Below, one piece after another: positions 33,258 through 41,261 of a stretch of 64,000 bases of DNA. This DNA comes from Pokkaliibacter sp. MBI-7 (lineage in GTDB: Bacteria > Pseudomonadota > Gammaproteobacteria > Pseudomonadales > Balneatricaceae). Every line of letters begins with the position of its first letter. The first letter of the stretch is position 1. Location: NCBI RefSeq assembly GCF_029846635.1, contig NZ_JARVTG010000001.1, positions 62,001 through 126,000 of the forward strand, read 5' to 3'. The notes under the pieces are model-generated. The model was not told the origin of the DNA, did not search any database, and saw only the letters and a list, made by a program, of their open reading frames with translations. Made by a program: the position numbers and the translations under genes.

Positions 33258-35756
33258 ATGGCTCACTTAGCTTCCATACTCGTTATCGATGGTATCGAAT
33301 CGCGTCGACAGTTCCTGGAGCAGACACTTCAGAAAATTGGATACAATATATATTGTACAAGTACAGGAGAAGCCGGCATTTCTATTGCTGAACGCAATGC
33401 CATTGATCTCATTTTCCTGCACTCACAGCCTGCAGACATGGATGGTTATAGCTGTAGCCAGAAGATAAAGAGTCATCACCTACTCTCCGGCATTCCTATT
33501 ATCTTCATGCTGAACCCAGATGAAGCGTATGCAATACAGAATGTGATTGATGCCGGCGGTTCAGACTGTCTGGTAAATCCTTATGACATAAATGAAATTA
33601 AGTATCGATTAAGCCTTCATTTGGAAATACGTGATATATGGAGAGAGCTGGCTCATCAATGTGAAGTTTCTGCTCGTAGCGAGGACAGATACAGACAACT
33701 GGTGGAAGAGTCACCCGATGGCATACTGATTGTTTCGCAGGGAAAAGTTGTTTACGCCAACCATACGGCCTGTATTCTATACAGAGCAAATAAAATATCA
33801 GAATTAATCGGCAAACCCATCGTACTCCTGGTCGCACCCGAAAGTATAAGCATAGCCCAACAAGCCATGCAGGTAATATTTCAGGGAAAATCTGCTACCT
33901 ATCGACAGAATGAAAAGGCAAAACGGCTTGATGATACCGTATTTGATGTTGAGGTCACTCGACAACCGCACTGGTATGCAGGTGAAAAAACAATACAAAT
34001 CATTATCCGAGATACGACGGATAGAACACAGCTTCAACATCAGCTCATTTACCAGGCAACACACGATACGTTAACAAACCTACCAAATCGTACATTATTA
34101 ATGGATCGATTAAGGCAAGCTATTATTCACTTGGGCAGAAAGAACCTTTCCTTTTCTGTATGCGTTATCGATCTGGATGGCTTCAAATGGATCAATAGTG
34201 CTTATGGGCATCATACGGGTGATTTATTACTCAGAGAAATTGCGACTTCCCTTAAAAAAACAGTCAGAGATTCAGACACGATTGCCCGACTAGGCACTGA
34301 CCAATTTGCATTGATCGTTAGTTTAGAAAATCCAAACAGTGAGCATGCCATTGCTCATCGACTCCAAGCCCAGATCAACAAGGATTACTGTATTGATGGC
34401 AGAGTGCTCAACTGCACTGCCTGCTTAGGGTTCAGTCAGTACCCACAGGATGCCGAAATGGGCGAAGAGCTGCTTCATCTCGCTGAATCTGCGATGTACC
34501 AGAGTAAAGTGAAAGGACCTAACACCTACTGCCATTTCAACACAGAGACCCATGAGCAAAATGCTCAACGTAATAGCCTAGAGAAAGATCTGCAGGAGGC
34601 GGTTGGCAATCAAGAGTTTGTTCTGTATTACCAGCCACAGGTCGTGTCGCGGACAGGTGAAATTATTGGTGCTGAAGCCCTGATCCGCTGGAGTCATCCA
34701 TCACTTGGACTGATTGCTCCCGATAGATTCATATCTATTGCTGAACAGTCAAACACGATTATGTCCATCACCGCCTGGGTAGTTGATGAAGCCTGCAGAA
34801 CCTTAAAGTCATGGCATGAAAAATATCAGAAAAAAATAACCATGGCAGTCAATATTTCACCATACACCTTAAGACAGGCCGAAAATCTAGAGCAGATTAT
34901 CATTGACAGTCTGGAAAGATATTCCTTGCCAGCAGAATATCTGGAACTGGAAATAACGGAAAGCTTCTCTCTGGAGAAAAACAGTCAAATCGCACCACTA
35001 CTGCGCAGGTTAAAAAGTATTGGAGTGAAAATTGCTATTGATGACTTTGGCACGGGCTACTCCAATATGAGCCACCTAAAAAAATTCCCAATTGATAAGA
35101 TAAAAATAGATGGTTCCTTTGTTACAGAAATTTCCCATGACCCTCGGAATATGGCCATCATTGACAGCATTGTGAGCATGTCAAAACAACTTAAGATTGA
35201 GATCATTGCTGAGAGAACAGAAACATTTGGACAAATACGCCTTCTCGAACTGCATGGATGCAATACTGTACAGGGGTATTTCTTTTCAAGGCCCGTAACA
35301 TCTGAAGAGTTTTCAGAGCTGCTTAAAGCGCAATATATAGATAAAGAAGAAATCGAACTATTTAAAAACGATACCTCTCATACCCTTATTATTCACTATA
35401 GCAAAACACAGCAGCAGGCTTTAAAACGATCACTAGCTAATATTACTCAGGACATTTTAATCGCAGACACAGCACATTCAGCGCTGGATATGATGGCGAC
35501 TTACAAAATAGGCATGGTGCTTATTGCTCAAAATCTTGTTGATACCGATCTATTAGACTTTCTAAATCGTATTTGGCACCTGCATCCAGAGACCTATAGG
35601 GTGGTCATTGCTGAAAATGCAGAGAGTGATGTATTAAAAATTGCTGAGGAGGAAGGGAGCGCTCACTTTATTATAAAAGAATTACCTGTCACGACTGCTA
35701 GGGAAATACAGAGCATGTATGCCCATCTACAGCCAGAAAAACGAAGGGTAAGTTAG
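33258..35756 (+). CDS. REC-PAS-GGDEF-EAL protein with degenerate REC and GGDEF
   Basis: 832 residues; CAGGAGGTCACT precedes ATG 33258. Order: REC-like (about 5-120), PAS (about 140-255), GGDEF (about 262-430), EAL (about 445-690), a second REC-like domain (about 705-825). The first REC lacks the acceptor Asp (His55 in IFLHSQPAD). The GGDEF signature is GTDQF (346-350), so cyclase activity is unlikely. EAL residues look intact: EAL at 473-475, NIS, EITES, DDFGTGYS (595 on) and KIDGSF; the usual AEGVET reads AERTET. The second REC has Ala in place of the acceptor. Probably a c-di-GMP phosphodiesterase or receptor. It is the only plus-strand gene in the 28-39 kb cargo. Confidence 0.88.
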   Translation: MAHLASILVIDGIESRRQFLEQTLQKIGYNIYCTSTGEAGISIAERNAIDLIFLHSQPADMDGYSCSQKIKSHHLLSGIPIIFMLNPDEAYAIQNVIDAGGSDCLVNPYDINEIKYRLSLHLEIRDIWRELAHQCEVSARSEDRYRQLVEESPDGILIVSQGKVVYANHTACILYRANKISELIGKPIVLLVAPESISIAQQAMQVIFQGKSATYRQNEKAKRLDDTVFDVEVTRQPHWYAGEKTIQIIIRDTTDRTQLQHQLIYQATHDTLTNLPNRTLLMDRLRQAIIHLGRKNLSFSVCVIDLDGFKWINSAYGHHTGDLLLREIATSLKKTVRDSDTIARLGTDQFALIVSLENPNSEHAIAHRLQAQINKDYCIDGRVLNCTACLGFSQYPQDAEMGEELLHLAESAMYQSKVKGPNTYCHFNTETHEQNAQRNSLEKDLQEAVGNQEFVLYYQPQVVSRTGEIIGAEALIRWSHPSLGLIAPDRFISIAEQSNTIMSITAWVVDEACRTLKSWHEKYQKKITMAVNISPYTLRQAENLEQIIIDSLERYSLPAEYLELEITESFSLEKNSQIAPLLRRLKSIGVKIAIDDFGTGYSNMSHLKKFPIDKIKIDGSFVTEISHDPRNMAIIDSIVSMSKQLKIEIIAERTETFGQIRLLELHGCNTVQGYFFSRPVTSEEFSELLKAQYIDKEEIELFKNDTSHTLIIHYSKTQQQALKRSLANITQDILIADTAHSALDMMATYKIGMVLIAQNLVDTDLLDFLNRIWHLHPETYRVVIAENAESDVLKIAEEEGSAHFIIKELPVTTAREIQSMYAHLQPEKRRVS

Positions 35757-35941
35757 ACCAGCGAGACTGGAAAAATCTGCGGAATGGAATTGCTGGGGGC
35801 TGTTTGACTAGCAGGTAGAGCAGCGCTTCGGTGCCGCTTGAGACGGTCCCTCACACCACGCAATTAGAGCGGAAATGTCATACCGCCCCAAGTATTGAGA
35901 AAAACCTTCGTTTAATGCACCTTTAGGCAATAGATCTCTGT

Positions 35942-36220
35942 TTACTGTTTTACCAAAGACGTGAAGTCAGACCACTGTTCTATACGGAAAGCTCTAATAT
36001 CGCGTACTGACTGTGGGAACCATGTCATGCCCCGCAAGGCTTGAATGGCTAAGAAGAGATTTGCCATATCTTCCTTTTCAGTGACGTACAAGCTGCCCTG
36101 AATGCGACTAAAGCCATACTGTCCAAGTGTTGCTGCAATATCAATGTAAGCCTGCGCCACACTTTTAGGGTGATTGTTTTGGGTATCTGCGACGACCAAA
36201 TCAAATGCAATTGCGTACAT
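35942..36220 (-). CDS. vapD: VapD-type ribonuclease toxin
   Basis: 92 residues: MYAIAFDLVVADTQNNHPKS, AYIDIAATLGQYGFSRIQGS, LYVTEKEDMANLFLAIQALR. This is the full VapD fold, a Cas2-like endoribonuclease toxin carried on plasmids and islands. The start overlaps the end of its DUF5397 partner. The 185 nt downstream to the GGDEF-EAL gene show nothing. Confidence 0.85.
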   Translation of the reverse strand: MYAIAFDLVVADTQNNHPKSVAQAYIDIAATLGQYGFSRIQGSLYVTEKEDMANLFLAIQALRGMTWFPQSVRDIRAFRIEQWSDFTSLVKQ

Positions 36221-36420
36221 CAGTGAGCCTCTGGATCATCCGTGATGTTAGTCAGGCGGTACTCAGCTTTTTCGCCCGTTTCAAGCAGCTTTACTTCTAC
36301 TAACCAGTCACCATCATCCAGCTGCCGCAGCGCCTTACCCACCTCATATTTTGGGCCAAATGCACCAAAACACTTGATTACACCTTCCGGTACAGAGGGA
36401 AGTGGAGCTGAGTTTTGCAT
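36220..36420 (-). CDS. DUF5397 protein, probable VapD antitoxin
   Basis: TGGAGGTTCGTC precedes ATG 36420. 66 residues: KCFGAFGPKYEVGKALRQLD, DGDWLVEVKLLETGEKAEYR, LTNITDDPEA. This short beta-rich family is regularly found next to vapD and is taken as its antitoxin. Overlap with vapD supports a module. Confidence 0.8.
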   Translation of the reverse strand: MQNSAPLPSVPEGVIKCFGAFGPKYEVGKALRQLDDGDWLVEVKLLETGEKAEYRLTNITDDPEAH

Positions 36421-36639
36421 GACGAACCTCCAGAAGGTAAGAGTATAACCAGTTCAAGCATTATACCGTCCATCTGCTTTGTAAACATCAGCAGCATTGA
36501 TACCAATGCCCCTGGTGGTTAACTTCACTTTTTCCGGCGAGATCAGTCCGAGCCGGGGCGAAAAGGCATTCAGTTGTCGCAGTCTTTGTTTAGCGAGGCT
36601 GTATGTTCTCACAATGCGGTACCGCTCCACCTCGTTATG

Positions 36640-36670
36640 AAAAAAGCCAAGCTGAACGCTTGGCTTTTTT
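36640..36670. terminator. Strong bidirectional terminator
   Basis: AAAAAAGCCAAGC (36640-36652), loop TGAAC, GCTTGGCTTTTTT (36658-36670): a perfect 13-bp stem with A- and T-tracts on both sides. The surrounding 390-nt gap (36421-36811) has no gene I can support; it separates the VapD and second GNAT modules. Confidence 0.85.
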
Positions 36671-36811
36671 CATTTCTGGATGCCGCACACTACATCGTCC
36701 AAATATTCTCAACTCTAGAAGAATGGCGTGCGGTGGCTCAATACCAGCTTAAGATGCGCTCATCTGGCAATACTGCTCAAAAAATCGTGAACCCGTTCTT
36801 AGATGTGAAGC

Positions 36812-37318
36812 TTATGCCTTCCGAGATGTGGGCACTGTTGCCAGAGGCAGGAAAAGCGTCAACGGCGAATCCGGCAAAGCGATGAAGCCATGATGTTGGT
36901 AGAAAGAAGATGCCATTTCATCCTTAGCATCGACCATTAAGGCATAGGCGGCAATCTCTGACCGAACAGCACGTTCAAGTGCATCAGCTAACAGTGCTCC
37001 TCCTAGCCCTTGCCCCTTAAAAGCCTGATCGACGGCCAGACGTCCCATGCGTACTGCAGGTACGGTCGGGTAGCGTGGTAGCTTCTTTCCTTCCTCAGCC
37101 GGAAGATCGGCCAGCAGCAGACTTGCAGATGCCAGAGTATAAAAGCCTGCTATGCGCTGCTCTCCATCTAATGCCACAAAGCAGGCGGCCACACGCCGGC
37201 GCATATCCTGGGTGGCTTGCTCTCGCAGATAACGGTCAAGTGATTCTGAGCCACAGTCAAAAGCAGCGCGGTCATGCGCAGCATTGAGTGGAACGAGCAG
37301 GAACGGCGCAGTGCTCAT
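36812..37318 (-). CDS. GNAT-family toxin (TacT-like), second module
   Basis: 168 residues: LNAAHDRAAFDCGSESLDRY, LREQATQDMRRRVAACFVAL, then the acetyl-CoA loop VDQAFKGQGLGGALLADALE and SSFYQHHGFIALPD. All features of the TacT/AtaT toxins are present. Only distantly similar to the GNAT toxin at 28742. The start overlaps the antitoxin stop. Confidence 0.88.
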   Translation of the reverse strand: MSTAPFLLVPLNAAHDRAAFDCGSESLDRYLREQATQDMRRRVAACFVALDGEQRIAGFYTLASASLLLADLPAEEGKKLPRYPTVPAVRMGRLAVDQAFKGQGLGGALLADALERAVRSEIAAYALMVDAKDEMASSFYQHHGFIALPDSPLTLFLPLATVPTSRKA

Positions 37319-37596
37319 TCAGCGCGCAATAGCTTGCTACGGCGAGCGAAAGCGCGCTCCAAGGCAGGTGTGGGCTCCGGTGGTGAAAGCAATGCTTGTG
37401 AAAAGCACTCCTGATCAGCCATCGACAGACGAATGACCTCAGCTTTCTCGATGGCACGCTGTGCAGCTTCCTGCACGGCTGCGACCACGAAATCAGTCAT
37501 GGTGCGTCCCTGCAGTTCAGCAGCGCGCTTGAGCATAGAATGCAGATCGGTACTGATCCTGGCTTCGAGTCGGGCGGTAGATGTAGCTGCGGGCAT
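37315..37596 (-). CDS. DUF1778 antitoxin (TacA-like), second module
   Basis: 93 residues. Ribbon-helix-helix region TARLEARISTDLHSMLKRAA and ELQGRTMTDFVVAAVQEAAQ, then a tail (VIRLSMADQECFSQALLSPP) that contacts the toxin in this family. GGAGGACACCACT precedes ATG 37596. A palindrome lies 25 bp upstream. Confidence 0.85.
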   Translation of the reverse strand: MPAATSTARLEARISTDLHSMLKRAAELQGRTMTDFVVAAVQEAAQRAIEKAEVIRLSMADQECFSQALLSPPEPTPALERAFARRSKLLRAE

Positions 37597-37620
37597 AGTG
37601 GTGTCCTCCTGATAATATGA

Positions 37621-37637
37621 TACGGCATACTGCCGTA
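37621..37637. promoter_or_regulatory. Palindromic operator of second TacAT-like module
   Basis: TACGGCA-tac-TGCCGTA is a perfect inverted repeat 25 bp upstream of the DUF1778 start. It shares the ACGG/CCGT core with the repeats at 29772-29841. Repression by the antitoxin is inferred. Confidence 0.55.
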
Positions 37638-37793
37638 CATATCCATTCCCCTATTTCATGGTTTCCGGTATAGATCCTTCCCTGGTATTGACTGACAAAA
37701 TAAATGTAAACCGAACGATAAAGTTCTAAACAGTTACAAAATATAAACGAGCAGCACGTTACTTAGTAGCTTTAGGCTACAGGTAGCTTATTG

Positions 37794-38408
37794 CTATGTA
37801 TCATGTTGGACAGCCTCATGAACGCCAGCTGTTTCGTGTTTAGCTCTAATCCGCATGATCGACTGTCGGGTAGTCCCAAAATCCCGCGCTACCTGAGCGA
37901 CAGACACCCCTGCCGCTAAGCGGTCAATGACTTTGACCTGATCTTCGTCACTCAATGCCGGTGGGCGCCCTAGCCTCTTCCCTTCGGCACGCGCTCTTGC
38001 CAGACCTGCCTGAGTGCGCTCTATCAGCAAATCTCGCTCAAACTCCGCGACCGCATTCATCACCATCATCGTCATCCGGCCTGCAGGGCTGGTCAGATCC
38101 GCACCTCCCAATGCCAGGCAATGAACATGGATACCATCTTCTGCCAGAAGTTCTATGGTGGCCCGAACATCCATGGCATTGCGACCCAGCCTATCCAGCT
38201 TGGTCACGATCAATATATCTCCGGGCTCCAGGCGATCCAGCAGTCTGGCAAACTGTGGACGCTCAAGCGCTGCTACACTGCCGCTGATGTGCTCTGTTAC
38301 GATCCGCCGTTGATTTACAGCAAAGCCCGCCGCAACAACTTCTTGTATCTGGTTATCAGTATGTTGGTCAGCAGTGCTGACACGGGCATAGACGAAAATG
38401 CGGGACAT
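37794..38408 (-). CDS. Serine recombinase (resolvase/invertase family)
   Basis: ATG 38408 gives MSRIFVYARVSTADQHTDNQ with the catalytic Ser in ARVSTADQ at residue 10; a longer frame reaches 38459. Then DILIVTKLDRLGRNAMDVRA, the arginine-rich MMVMNAVAEFERDLLIERTQ, and a C-terminal HTH (GVSVAQVARDFGTTRQSIMR). 204 residues, the size of Tn3-type resolvases and Pin-like invertases. No transposase gene accompanies it here. Its target sites are not evident, so resolution or inversion is open. Confidence 0.88.
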   Translation of the reverse strand: MSRIFVYARVSTADQHTDNQIQEVVAAGFAVNQRRIVTEHISGSVAALERPQFARLLDRLEPGDILIVTKLDRLGRNAMDVRATIELLAEDGIHVHCLALGGADLTSPAGRMTMMVMNAVAEFERDLLIERTQAGLARARAEGKRLGRPPALSDEDQVKVIDRLAAGVSVAQVARDFGTTRQSIMRIRAKHETAGVHEAVQHDT

Positions 38409-38586
38409 ACGTGCACCTACATGTACGAAATCAGTGTTCGTATCATACGGCATGTCCAAAATAGGAGAAGGCTAATTTTAGGACAGGGTGTTTGAGGGGG
38501 GTCCGAAAACGATCGGTTTGGTACGTAAGCAGCAGACGGTACAGCAGGAAAGATAGCAACTATCTGCCAGGGCTCCCCATCTCTCA

Positions 38587-38635
38587 CTGATCATGACTTC
38601 TGCATATCAGTTCTGTTGACTGAACTTCCGCCACT
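38587..38635. repeat. Direct repeat flanking the DUF3800 gene (left copy)
   Basis: CTGATCATGACTTCTGCATA onward to GCCACT matches 39713-39760 with only a few differences and a one-base gap. The two copies are in direct orientation and bracket the DUF3800 gene. Confidence 0.6.
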
Positions 38636-38672
38636 ACAGTGGTGACTTATCGCCTGTTAGGACTCCGGTCCA

Positions 38673-39473
38673 TCATTCGGCCAATTCGGCAGGTATCTCC
38701 GCGCTCTTCTGATGTTCCAGACCGCTACCTGGCATGCTTACCTTGGTGATACGATCCGCGAAATACCTGTCGAACGGCTCCAGCTCTGAATACTCATCAG
38801 ACGCTAGCGACAAAGCTGTCAGGCGCCCGATAAGGCCACAGATCCAATCAGCACACTGGATGGTTTGGAACAGATGGCTTTCAGCCTGTATTGGAGGTTC
38901 GATGAGTGACCTGCATTTCTCAGAAGCGTCTTCGAACATAGCCAATGTACAGACTTCCACGTTGGTTTCCCGCCATTCGTTACCCGCACGTTGTTCATCA
39001 AGCATTAGCATGAAGGTCGAGCCGTTCTGTGCGCAAAATCGGTCGATCTTGCGTACAGATTGCAAGAGTTGCCGTTTGAACGTCTCGGTTGAGTTGTGGG
39101 CATTGGGATCGGTCGTCTTATGTTCACCCGTGTAGAAAACATAACCGCCTATTTTTTCGATGTGATTCAAGAGGCGGAACGTGGAGCGACGGAGCTGCTC
39201 ATATTTGGTGACGTTCCGAAGTGTATAGAGCTGAGAGCCCTTTTTTTCCCACTGATATGCCGGTAGGTTTCTAGGATTATCGTTGGCCAGGTCATACGCA
39301 AGAAGCTGGCATTTGGTTTTGTAAAAATAAATCGCGAACTCTCGGATTTCAGTAGCAGGAAGGATCAGGCCAGCAAACCCAAAAGCGGGATGGGTTTTGT
39401 ACTTTGGATGGTTGCGTGATACGTATTGGCCGACGTGTCCGAACTCGTCCAGGTACGCGACGTAGTGCGTCAT
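38673..39473 (-). CDS. DUF3800 protein
   Basis: ATG 39473 gives MTHYVAYLDEFGHVGQYVSR, the usual DUF3800 opening (YxDExG). The frame extends to 39623 but without a ribosome site. 266 residues. Other blocks: FGFAGLILPATEIREFAIYF, GYVFYTGEHKTTD, STFMLMLDEQRAGNEW and IQCADWICGLIGRL. DUF3800 proteins have an RNase H-like fold with acidic residues and occur on mobile and defence islands. Activity is not proved. It lies between direct repeats and is probably an independently acquired unit. Confidence 0.75.
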   Translation of the reverse strand: MTHYVAYLDEFGHVGQYVSRNHPKYKTHPAFGFAGLILPATEIREFAIYFYKTKCQLLAYDLANDNPRNLPAYQWEKKGSQLYTLRNVTKYEQLRRSTFRLLNHIEKIGGYVFYTGEHKTTDPNAHNSTETFKRQLLQSVRKIDRFCAQNGSTFMLMLDEQRAGNEWRETNVEVCTLAMFEDASEKCRSLIEPPIQAESHLFQTIQCADWICGLIGRLTALSLASDEYSELEPFDRYFADRITKVSMPGSGLEHQKSAEIPAELAE

Positions 39474-39712
39474 AACTACCGGATTCCTTACTCCAGAAAC
39501 ACGAAAACCCGCTGCTTTCGCTAGGCGGGTCTCGGAAGGTAGGCACGAAAGCAAGCTCTCATGCGTTAGATATAATGATACGCGGGATGACACTGGTGTC
39601 AACTGGTGTACTTTGGTGGCCATTGATAGGCATCTACAGCTGCTAGGCTAAAACTGTACACTCAGCCCATCCTGAGCCACCAACATTCCCTTGACGCCCA
39701 TCCCTCCCCTCC

Positions 39713-39760
39713 CTGATCATTACTCCTGCGTATCAGTCTGTTGACTGAACCCCAGCCACT
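39713..39760. repeat. Direct repeat flanking the DUF3800 gene (right copy)
   Basis: CTGATCATTACTCCTGCGTA onward to GCCACT, the partner of 38587-38635. Between it and the DUF3800 gene (39474-39712) I see no further gene, only a GC-rich inverted repeat near 39500-39530 (ACCCGC with GCGGGT). Confidence 0.6.
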
Positions 39761-39888
39761 GCCGATCAGGTGGCGCTGATCGCTGATCAGCTCGGCAAAC
39801 CATGCGCGATGTGCCTCAGCTCCTGGCGAAGACACGCACTCAGTTACTGAGACTGGCACCGACTTCACTATATTTTTCACACCCCTGC

Positions 39889-39932
39889 GGGAGACATCCC
39901 CATGGGTGGTCTCCCGTTTTCAACTGGAGACC
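39889..39932 (+). promoter_or_regulatory. 5' leader with switchable SD-sequestering strand (copy 3)
   Basis: GGGAGAC (39889-39895) is the exact complement of GTCTCCC (39909-39915). GGTCTCC (39908-39914), almost the same strand, is also the exact complement of GGAGACC (39926-39932), the SD of the gene at 39937. So one strand can pair either upstream or with the SD. Pairing is seen directly; switching is inferred. Confidence 0.65.
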
Positions 39933-39936
39933 TTTT

Positions 39937-40215
39937 ATGCACTTGGATATTGCACTGTATACGGCTCTTGTATCGATCAACGTCCCAGAGGCTAACGCCC
40001 GGGCGGTTGTCGATGCATTGGGAGAAGCGATGAGCGACCAACTGGCCACCAAAGCTGATCTGGCACTGCTTGAGCAAAAACTTGAGCGGCGCATTGATCA
40101 GCTGGATAGCAAAGTCGATAAGCTGAGCCTGCAACTGACCTTCCGCCTTGGCAGTCTGTTAGTCGTCGGTATTGGAATTATCCTGACCGCCATGCGCTAC
40201 GCGCCGATGCAGTAA
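39937..40215 (+). CDS. Coiled-coil protein with C-terminal membrane anchor (DUF1640-like)
   Basis: ATG 39937 follows GGAGACCTTTT. 92 residues: IALYTALVSINVPEANARAV, VDALGEAMSDQLATKADLAL, a coiled coil (about 35-70) and a terminal membrane segment (FRLGSLLVVGIGIILTAM). The layout matches the small DUF1640/CCDC90-like proteins common in Proteobacteria. First gene of a plus-strand module that shares structured leaders. Confidence 0.7.
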   Translation: MHLDIALYTALVSINVPEANARAVVDALGEAMSDQLATKADLALLEQKLERRIDQLDSKVDKLSLQLTFRLGSLLVVGIGIILTAMRYAPMQ

Positions 40216-40354
40216 CTTCTCACCCCAAAGCGGCTAGCCCGCTGGGTGGTCACCTGTCTGACGATGATGACATCTCATATCAGGAGGCCTTGCTGTTCTT
40301 CATTTCGGTGGCGGTAGCGCTCGCTACAGATCGCCCATTCACTCTTCTACCCAA

Positions 40355-40399
40355 GCGGGACACATTCCCGCTGGGGCGATGTGTCTCCCGCTGTTGGAG
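40355..40399 (+). promoter_or_regulatory. 5' leader with competing hairpins (copy 4)
   Basis: GCGGGA (40355-40360) pairs with TCCCGC (40366-40371). GGGACACAT (40357-40365) can instead pair with ATGTGTCTCCC (40379-40389, one bulge). CTCC within that strand (40385-40388) faces the SD GGAG (40396-40399). TGGGGC and GCCCCA also flank the SD. The following gene starts at ATG 40407. Confidence 0.55.
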
Positions 40400-40406
40400 C
40401 CCCATC

Positions 40407-40734
40407 ATGTACTCAACCTGCATCACCCTGGCTGGCCAGCAGTTTCCCTGCAGAAGCGGTGAGGCCTTTTCGTGTACTCATTTCTTCCTACGCTATTGAT
40501 CATGTCAGCCATTGCCATGATCAGAGCAGTCAAGCGCTCGCCGCTGTACCAAGGCTGCTTCACAGCCTGTTCATGGCCATGAAGTCCAACCCCGCAGCCA
40601 GGCAGCTGACCTTTCCTGTCTTCGATCGACAACAGCCCTCAGTCCAACTGGTGGCCACCTGTCATGACCTGGTTCAACCCAGTGTCATGATCAACGTGGC
40701 CAATGAGAGTCTGTCATCAATGCTCGACATATAA
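40407..40734 (+). pseudogene. Frameshifted gene behind structured leader
   Basis: ATG 40407 is 7 nt after TTGGAG and begins MYSTCITLAGQQFP, but the frame ends after 30 residues at 40499. Removing one C from the CCC at 40446-40448 moves into an open frame to 40734: AEAVRPFRVLISSYAIDHVS, HCHDQSSQALAAVPRLLHSL, VQLVATCHDLVQPSVMINVA. The repaired product would be about 108 residues. Family unknown. The leader and context match the neighbouring intact genes, so this is probably a recent loss, a programmed frameshift or a sequencing error. Confidence 0.5.
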
Positions 40735-40763
40735 CCCGCCTGAACTATCAGGCCACTTCACCT

Positions 40764-40823
40764 CACCCACTCGGGGATACTGTCCCCGGTGGGTGGTATC
40801 TCCGTGCAACCCTTTTCGGAGAT
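40764..40823 (+). promoter_or_regulatory. 5' leader with switchable SD-sequestering strand (copy 5)
   Basis: CACCCAC-t-CGGGGA (40764-40777) pairs with TCCCCG-GTGGGTG (40783-40795), a 13-bp hairpin with one bulge. ATCTCCG (40798-40804) is the exact complement of the SD CGGAGAT (40817-40823). GGGGATAC of the hairpin can also pair with GTATCTCC apart from one wobble. The gene starts at 40829. Confidence 0.65.
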
Positions 40824-40828
40824 CAACC

Positions 40829-41230
40829 ATGAACGCAACGGACATCCTGACCGCTAACAAGCGGTTCAGTGACGAAGTTAAACGGCTCAGCCAGGCGGCT
40901 GAATACCGGCACCTGCAACGAACAGGCGCAGGCGATGTCTACAGCACCAAGCTCGCGTCACGGAATATCCGTGCTTCACTGAAACACCGTTTTCCTGGCC
41001 ATACCTTCTCTGTTCGGATGAATGGTTTCACCGAGATCATTGTGCGATGGGAAGGAGGTCCTACTCGGGATGAAGTACATGAGACTATCAACGCCTTTCG
41101 GGCGGGTAGCTATGACACTCACCAGGATATGTATATCGAACACCGCACGCCCTGGCATCAGGTCTTCGGCTCGGTGAAACATATACACCTGTCACACTCA
41201 CGCCCAGCTCGTACTGAGCCCGGCGTTTAA
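40829..41230 (+). CDS. LPD29-like domain protein (133 aa)
   Basis: ATG 40829 follows CGGAGATCAACC; the open frame reaches back to 40703 across the leader. Central block ASRNIRASLKHRFPGHTFSV, RMNGFTEIIVRWEGGPTRDE and INAFRAGSYDTHQDMYIEHR resembles the LPD29 domain (large polyvalent protein-associated) found on plasmids, ICEs and phages. Molecular role unknown. The C-terminal 20 residues are His/Ser-rich. Confidence 0.7.
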   Translation: MNATDILTANKRFSDEVKRLSQAAEYRHLQRTGAGDVYSTKLASRNIRASLKHRFPGHTFSVRMNGFTEIIVRWEGGPTRDEVHETINAFRAGSYDTHQDMYIEHRTPWHQVFGSVKHIHLSHSRPARTEPGV

Positions 41231-41261
41231 CTCACGTTTGTAGCCACGCTTCTCAACCAGT

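Noticed and set aside
36574..36885. 103-codon plus-strand frame
   Set aside because: It runs straight through a perfect bidirectional terminator (36640-36670) and into the 3' end of the GNAT toxin gene; no ribosome site.
38498..38529. Possible Tn3-type terminal inverted repeat (GGGGTCCGAAAACG ... TACGTAAG) next to the resolvase
   Set aside because: Only 32 bp instead of about 38, no partner repeat found, no TnpA gene, and the orientation would place the resolvase outside the element.
28300..39500. Superintegron-like cassette array (many small same-strand TA genes)
   Set aside because: I looked for attC-type inverted repeats with RYYYAAC/GTTRRRY cores between genes and found none; intergenic distances vary and no integron integrase is seen.
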